Source: OCS116 sp051531935 (GTDB lineage Bacteria; Pseudomonadota; Alphaproteobacteria; Rhizobiales; OSC116). From it: a DNA stretch of 64,000 bases. Within the stretch, counting starts at the first letter, position 1. Every line of letters starts with the position of its first letter. Location: contig JAOPTR010000016.1 of the NCBI GenBank assembly GCA_051531935.1, positions 62,001 through 126,000 of the forward strand, in the 5' to 3' direction. This document shows positions 60,740-64,000 of the stretch, piece by piece. The notes beneath the pieces were generated by a model. It worked only from the letters and a program-made list of their open reading frames with translations, was not told the origin of the DNA and made no database searches. Made by a program: the position numbers and the translations under genes.

Positions 60740-62107
60740 TTAAGAATTTTTACTGTCATTACGTTCGCCAGCAATATGTTCTGCAAGACGGAACGAAAGC
60801 TCTAGCGATTGATCGGCATTTAAGCGCGGGTCGCAATGTGTATGGTAACGATCTGAAAGATCGGCATCAGAAACCTCGGCAGTACCGCCAATGCATTCAG
60901 TTACATTTTTACCAGTCATTTCAAAATGAACACCGCCAGCATATGAACCTTCAGCTTTATGTACATCGAAGAAACGTGTAACTTCGCTCAGCACGCTATC
61001 GAATGGGCGGGTTTTATAACCGCTCTCTGAAGTGATGGTATTGCCGTGCATAGGATCGCATGACCAAACCACTGTGCGGCCTGCACCTTCAACCTTACGA
61101 ATAAGAGCAGGAAGATGTTTTTCGACCTTATCGGCACCATAACGGCAGATAAGTACAATGCGACCTGCTTCGTTATTCGGGTTTAGAATATCTAGCAATT
61201 GCAGCAATTCTTCTGGATCTAGGCTTGGGCCACATTTAATGCCGATTGGGTTTTGAACACCACGGCAATATTCTACATGTGCGTGATCTGGTTGGCGTGT
61301 GCGATCGCCGATCCAAATCATATGGCCAGAAGTGGCATAATGATCGCCAGTGATGCTATCTTTACGTGTGAGAGCTTCTTCATAACCAAGTAATAGAGCT
61401 TCATGGCTTGTATACAAATCTGTCGTACGCAACTGGTTTGTATTGTCTGATGAGACACCACATGCACGCATGAAAGCGATAGATTCATCAATTTTATCAG
61501 TCATAACTTTATAGTTAGCGCCTGCTTCGGTGCCATCTAAAAAGCCTAGATTCCAACGGTGTGAATTTTCGATATCAGCAAAACCGCCAGATGCAAATGC
61601 ACGTAGCAAGTTTAATGTTGCGGCTGATTGACGGTAAGCTTTTAATTGGCGTTCAGGGTCTGGAATGCGTTGTTCGGCTGTAAAATCAATACCGTTTACC
61701 ACATCGCCTTTATATGATGGCAATTCAACACCATCTTTGGTTTCCATTGGGGCTGAACGAGGCTTAGCGAATTGACCGGCAATACGACCAATTTTAACCA
61801 CTGGTTTTGACCCACCATAAGTGAGAACCAAGGCCATTTGCAGCATAACTTTAAAAAAGTCGCGAATGTTGTCGCCACTATGTTCGGCAAAGCTTTCGGC
61901 GCAGTCGCCACCTTGCAATAAAAATGCGCGACCATGGGCAACTTCGGCCAGCTCGGCTTTTAGATTGCGGGCTTCGCCTGCAAAAACCAAGGGTGGGAAG
62001 TTACCTAATTTTGTTTCGGTGGCAGCAAGTGCTTCAGCGTCTGGATATTCAGGGATCTGCAATGCAGGTTTGTTTCTCCAGCTATTAGGTGTCCATAGTT
62101 CTGTCAT
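60740..62107 (-). CDS. Class II 3-deoxy-7-phosphoheptulonate (DAHP) synthase
   Basis: A 455-residue class II (plant-like) DAHP synthase. LLQGGDCAESFAEH holds the metal-binding Cys; other typical blocks are GRIAGQFAKPRS, WIGDRTRQPDHAH, KCGPSLDPEELL and SCDPMHGNT. It condenses PEP and erythrose-4-phosphate, the first step of the shikimate pathway. It lies alone on the minus strand with the terminator at 60682. Confidence 0.95.
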   Translation of the reverse strand: MTELWTPNSWRNKPALQIPEYPDAEALAATETKLGNFPPLVFAGEARNLKAELAEVAHGRAFLLQGGDCAESFAEHSGDNIRDFFKVMLQMALVLTYGGSKPVVKIGRIAGQFAKPRSAPMETKDGVELPSYKGDVVNGIDFTAEQRIPDPERQLKAYRQSAATLNLLRAFASGGFADIENSHRWNLGFLDGTEAGANYKVMTDKIDESIAFMRACGVSSDNTNQLRTTDLYTSHEALLLGYEEALTRKDSITGDHYATSGHMIWIGDRTRQPDHAHVEYCRGVQNPIGIKCGPSLDPEELLQLLDILNPNNEAGRIVLICRYGADKVEKHLPALIRKVEGAGRTVVWSCDPMHGNTITSESGYKTRPFDSVLSEVTRFFDVHKAEGSYAGGVHFEMTGKNVTECIGGTAEVSDADLSDRYHTHCDPRLNADQSLELSFRLAEHIAGERNDSKNS

Positions 62108-62277
62108 TTTTTCTAACCTTAAATTCTATACAAATTACATTTATTCTACTTCATTTCTGCACCTTATACTGGTTTTTGAATAAAACGAGTCATAAAGTCT
62201 GTTATGAAAGAAATATCCACAATATTGTATATATGCGCAAGAATCTTGCGCTTTGTAAATGTCAGAAGTTAACCATA

Positions 62278-63054
62278 TTAGCTTATCAGGGCGAGTAATA
62301 ACTGATTGAAATCAGCTTCGGAATCTATGTTTGCCAAATGGCCTGCATTGGCTAAATTGACTATATTGGCATCTTTACGGGTGGAGAGCATGGTTATGCT
62401 TGCGGCTAATGTCGCGTTAATCTGCTTGTCGTCTTGGCATTGAATTAAGGTGAGTGGAACGTCTGAATTAGATAAAAACTCGGTATAATCGTATACCGCT
62501 ATGTCGCTTAATGTAGAGGATAAAGCAATGTTATGATTTTTACTGAATATTTGTTTAAGTAACGGTTTTTGTTCTGGATTTTTAGCCATTGAGCCAATAG
62601 CCGTTTTGGCTGCCCATGCGCCGATATATTTATAAGTATATTTTAAAATGGTGGTGAGAAATTTGGATGTCGACAAACTATAGGCTGTGCCAAAGGTAAT
62701 TAAATGTTTGATTTTGTGTGGGGCAATTTTTAACAACTCAATGCCCACCAAGCCACCCAAACTATTACCGACCCAAATTGTGTTGGGGACTTTAAGGTGT
62801 TGCAGGAGCTGCGATATATCGCGCGCATAACTAGCCAATGAGTAAGTGGTTGGAAGATCACTATCACCATGGCCACGCAAATCAGGTATGATCACATAAA
62901 ATTCAGCCTTAAAAGCCTCTGTCTGGCCTGCAAATTGCAAGCCAGACGCGCCCAAACCATGACAAAACAAAAGCGCAGGGTTGGTGGGATTACCCACTGT
63001 GGTAAACGCAATACCCAGCCCTTCTTTTGTCATGAATCTCTGTTTAGGGTTCAT
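62278..63054 (-). CDS. Alpha/beta hydrolase
   Basis: A 258-residue hydrolase. FCHGLGASGL is the oxyanion loop, WVGNSLGGLVG the nucleophile elbow with S98, and NAGHLANIDSE the catalytic His near the C-terminus. It resembles 3-oxoadipate enol-lactonase-like proteins, but the substrate is not clear. Its ATG overlaps the gor stop by four bases (ATGA), so it is translationally coupled to glutathione reductase. Confidence 0.88.
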   Translation of the reverse strand: MNPKQRFMTKEGLGIAFTTVGNPTNPALLFCHGLGASGLQFAGQTEAFKAEFYVIIPDLRGHGDSDLPTTYSLASYARDISQLLQHLKVPNTIWVGNSLGGLVGIELLKIAPHKIKHLITFGTAYSLSTSKFLTTILKYTYKYIGAWAAKTAIGSMAKNPEQKPLLKQIFSKNHNIALSSTLSDIAVYDYTEFLSNSDVPLTLIQCQDDKQINATLAASITMLSTRKDANIVNLANAGHLANIDSEADFNQLLLALIS

Positions 63055-64000
63055 GAACGTGTTGGCACTTTCATAGTTACCAATTCTTCGGAAGCTGTTG
63101 GATGCACTGCCATTGTGGCATCAAAATCGGCTTTTGTGGCGCCCATGCGCATCGTAATGCCCACAAGTTGAATCATCTCACCTGCACCATCACCCATAAT
63201 ATGCACGCCAAGCATTTTATCTGTCTTTTGATCGACAATTAGCTTCATCAGCATTTTGCTGTCGCTGCCCGCTAGAATATTTTTCATAGGGCGGAAGCTA
63301 GAGACATATACATCAATATGATTATATTTACGGCGTGCATCATGCTCGGTTAAACCAATGGTGCCTAGCTCTGGTTGGCTAAACACTGCGGTTGGAATGA
63401 GGCTGTGATCGACCGACATAGGATTGTTATTGAACAAAGTTTCGGCCACTGCATTGCCTTCGCGAATGGCAACAGGTGTTAGGTTTGCACGGTCAGTTAC
63501 ATCACCCACCGCATATATATTATCAACATTGGTTTGGGATTCAGGAGTGACTAGAACTTCACCTTTTGAACCTTGTTTAATACCCAATGCTTCCAAGCCC
63601 AAACCTTGCACATGTGGAACCCGACCTGTGGCATACATAACAGCGCCAGTTTTGAGGGTATTGCCATTGTTTAAATGCAGCAATAGGCCATCATCAAGTT
63701 TTTCGATTTTAGCAATATAGGTATTTAATTGCACGTCTAGGCCTGCCAAATCCATCTCGGCAGCGAGGCCGTCTTGTAAATCGCAATCAAAGCCACGTAG
63801 AATTTTTTCACCACGATACATTAAGTGGGTATTCACACCCAAACCGTTAAAGATACTTGCAAATTCGACTGCAATATAACCACCGCCTACAACCACAATA
63901 TCACTTGGTAATTCTGCAAGGTCAAAAGCTTCATTGGATGAAATTGCATATTGTGAACCTTCAATTGGTGGGATGAAAGGTGTGGCGCCTGTGGCGATGA
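63051..64000 (-). CDS. gor: Glutathione-disulfide reductase, 5' end outside window
   Basis: The minus-strand frame is open from 63051 to the window edge, so the N-terminal part with the redox Cys pair is missing. Seen here: IATGATPFIPP, VVVGGGYIAVEFASIFNGLG (NADPH site), YATGRVPHVQGLGLE, VGDVTDRANLTPVAIREGNA (FAD) and the C-terminal HPTASEELVTM with the catalytic His-Glu. FNGLGVNTHLMYRGEKILRG fits plant/alphaproteobacterial GR rather than lipoamide dehydrogenase. It reduces glutathione disulfide in the cytosol. Confidence 0.9.
   Translation of the reverse strand, partial: IATGATPFIPPIEGSQYAISSNEAFDLAELPSDIVVVGGGYIAVEFASIFNGLGVNTHLMYRGEKILRGFDCDLQDGLAAEMDLAGLDVQLNTYIAKIEKLDDGLLLHLNNGNTLKTGAVMYATGRVPHVQGLGLEALGIKQGSKGEVLVTPESQTNVDNIYAVGDVTDRANLTPVAIREGNAVAETLFNNNPMSVDHSLIPTAVFSQPELGTIGLTEHDARRKYNHIDVYVSSFRPMKNILAGSDSKMLMKLIVDQKTDKMLGVHIMGDGAGEMIQLVGITMRMGATKADFDATMAVHPTASEELVTMKVPTRS

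Overview
The window reads as chromosome of an AT-rich alphaproteobacterium. guaA, an RsmB-type rRNA methyltransferase and guaB lie close together, next to rlmE, a Ppx/GppA phosphatase with a long basic N-terminus and a class II DAHP synthase. TRAP and CUT1 transporters also fit a marine relative of the Hyphomicrobiales; this placement is inference. I found no rRNA gene and no complete tRNA gene.

Region 1 (1-16.5 kb) is a defence-type accessory region. It holds a RES-domain protein, a PD-(D/E)XK-like protein, a HEPN/Abi_2 protein, a two-gene CBASS-like operon (CD-NTase with an AGS-C sensor plus a SLATT membrane effector) and a 2069-residue SIR2-STAND-TPR protein on the minus strand. The units are separated by copies of a ~185-bp element with inverted ends and no genes, by an IS3-family remnant and by decayed sequence. 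The SIR2-STAND gene sits between two ~500-bp imperfect direct repeats, each with three GTGAGACA-type iterons and a tRNA T-arm-like motif, so it looks like a discrete cassette.

Region 2 (16.5-33.3 kb) is carbohydrate and organic-acid catabolism. A TAXI-type TRAP transporter and a DapA-family aldolase/lyase diverge from a LacI-type repressor across a perfect 20-bp palindrome. A minus-strand operon follows: two CUT1 permeases, binding protein, cytoplasmic GH2 glycosidase, ATPase, KDG-type kinase and KDPGal-type aldolase. It diverges from a sugar-acid dehydratase, an SDR and an FCD-type GntR regulator. Together these can import a glycoside, hydrolyse it, oxidise and dehydrate the sugar, phosphorylate it and cleave it to pyruvate plus glyceraldehyde-3-phosphate (a De Ley-Doudoroff-like route). 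No lactonase is visible.

Region 3 (33.9-42.1 kb) has small redox and stress genes, each beside its likely regulator: pirin, an SDR/NTF2 pair with HxlR, a DHFR-like reductase with TetR, and an alpha/beta hydrolase with a WYL regulator. Three of these have clear palindromic operators.

Region 4 (42.2-44.1 kb) is an AlpA-like protein and a tyrosine integrase abutting the 3' end of guaA, a typical island insertion point. Region 5 (44.1-64 kb) is mostly core: guaA, azoreductases and pirin with a LysR regulator, an SDR-TetR operon whose repressor seems to start at ATT, cytochrome b561, RsmB-type methyltransferase, an ArsR/SRPBCC pair, enoyl-CoA hydratase, guaB, histidine phosphatase, rlmE, ppx, class II DAHP synthase, a hydrolase and the 3' part of a glutathione reductase gene.
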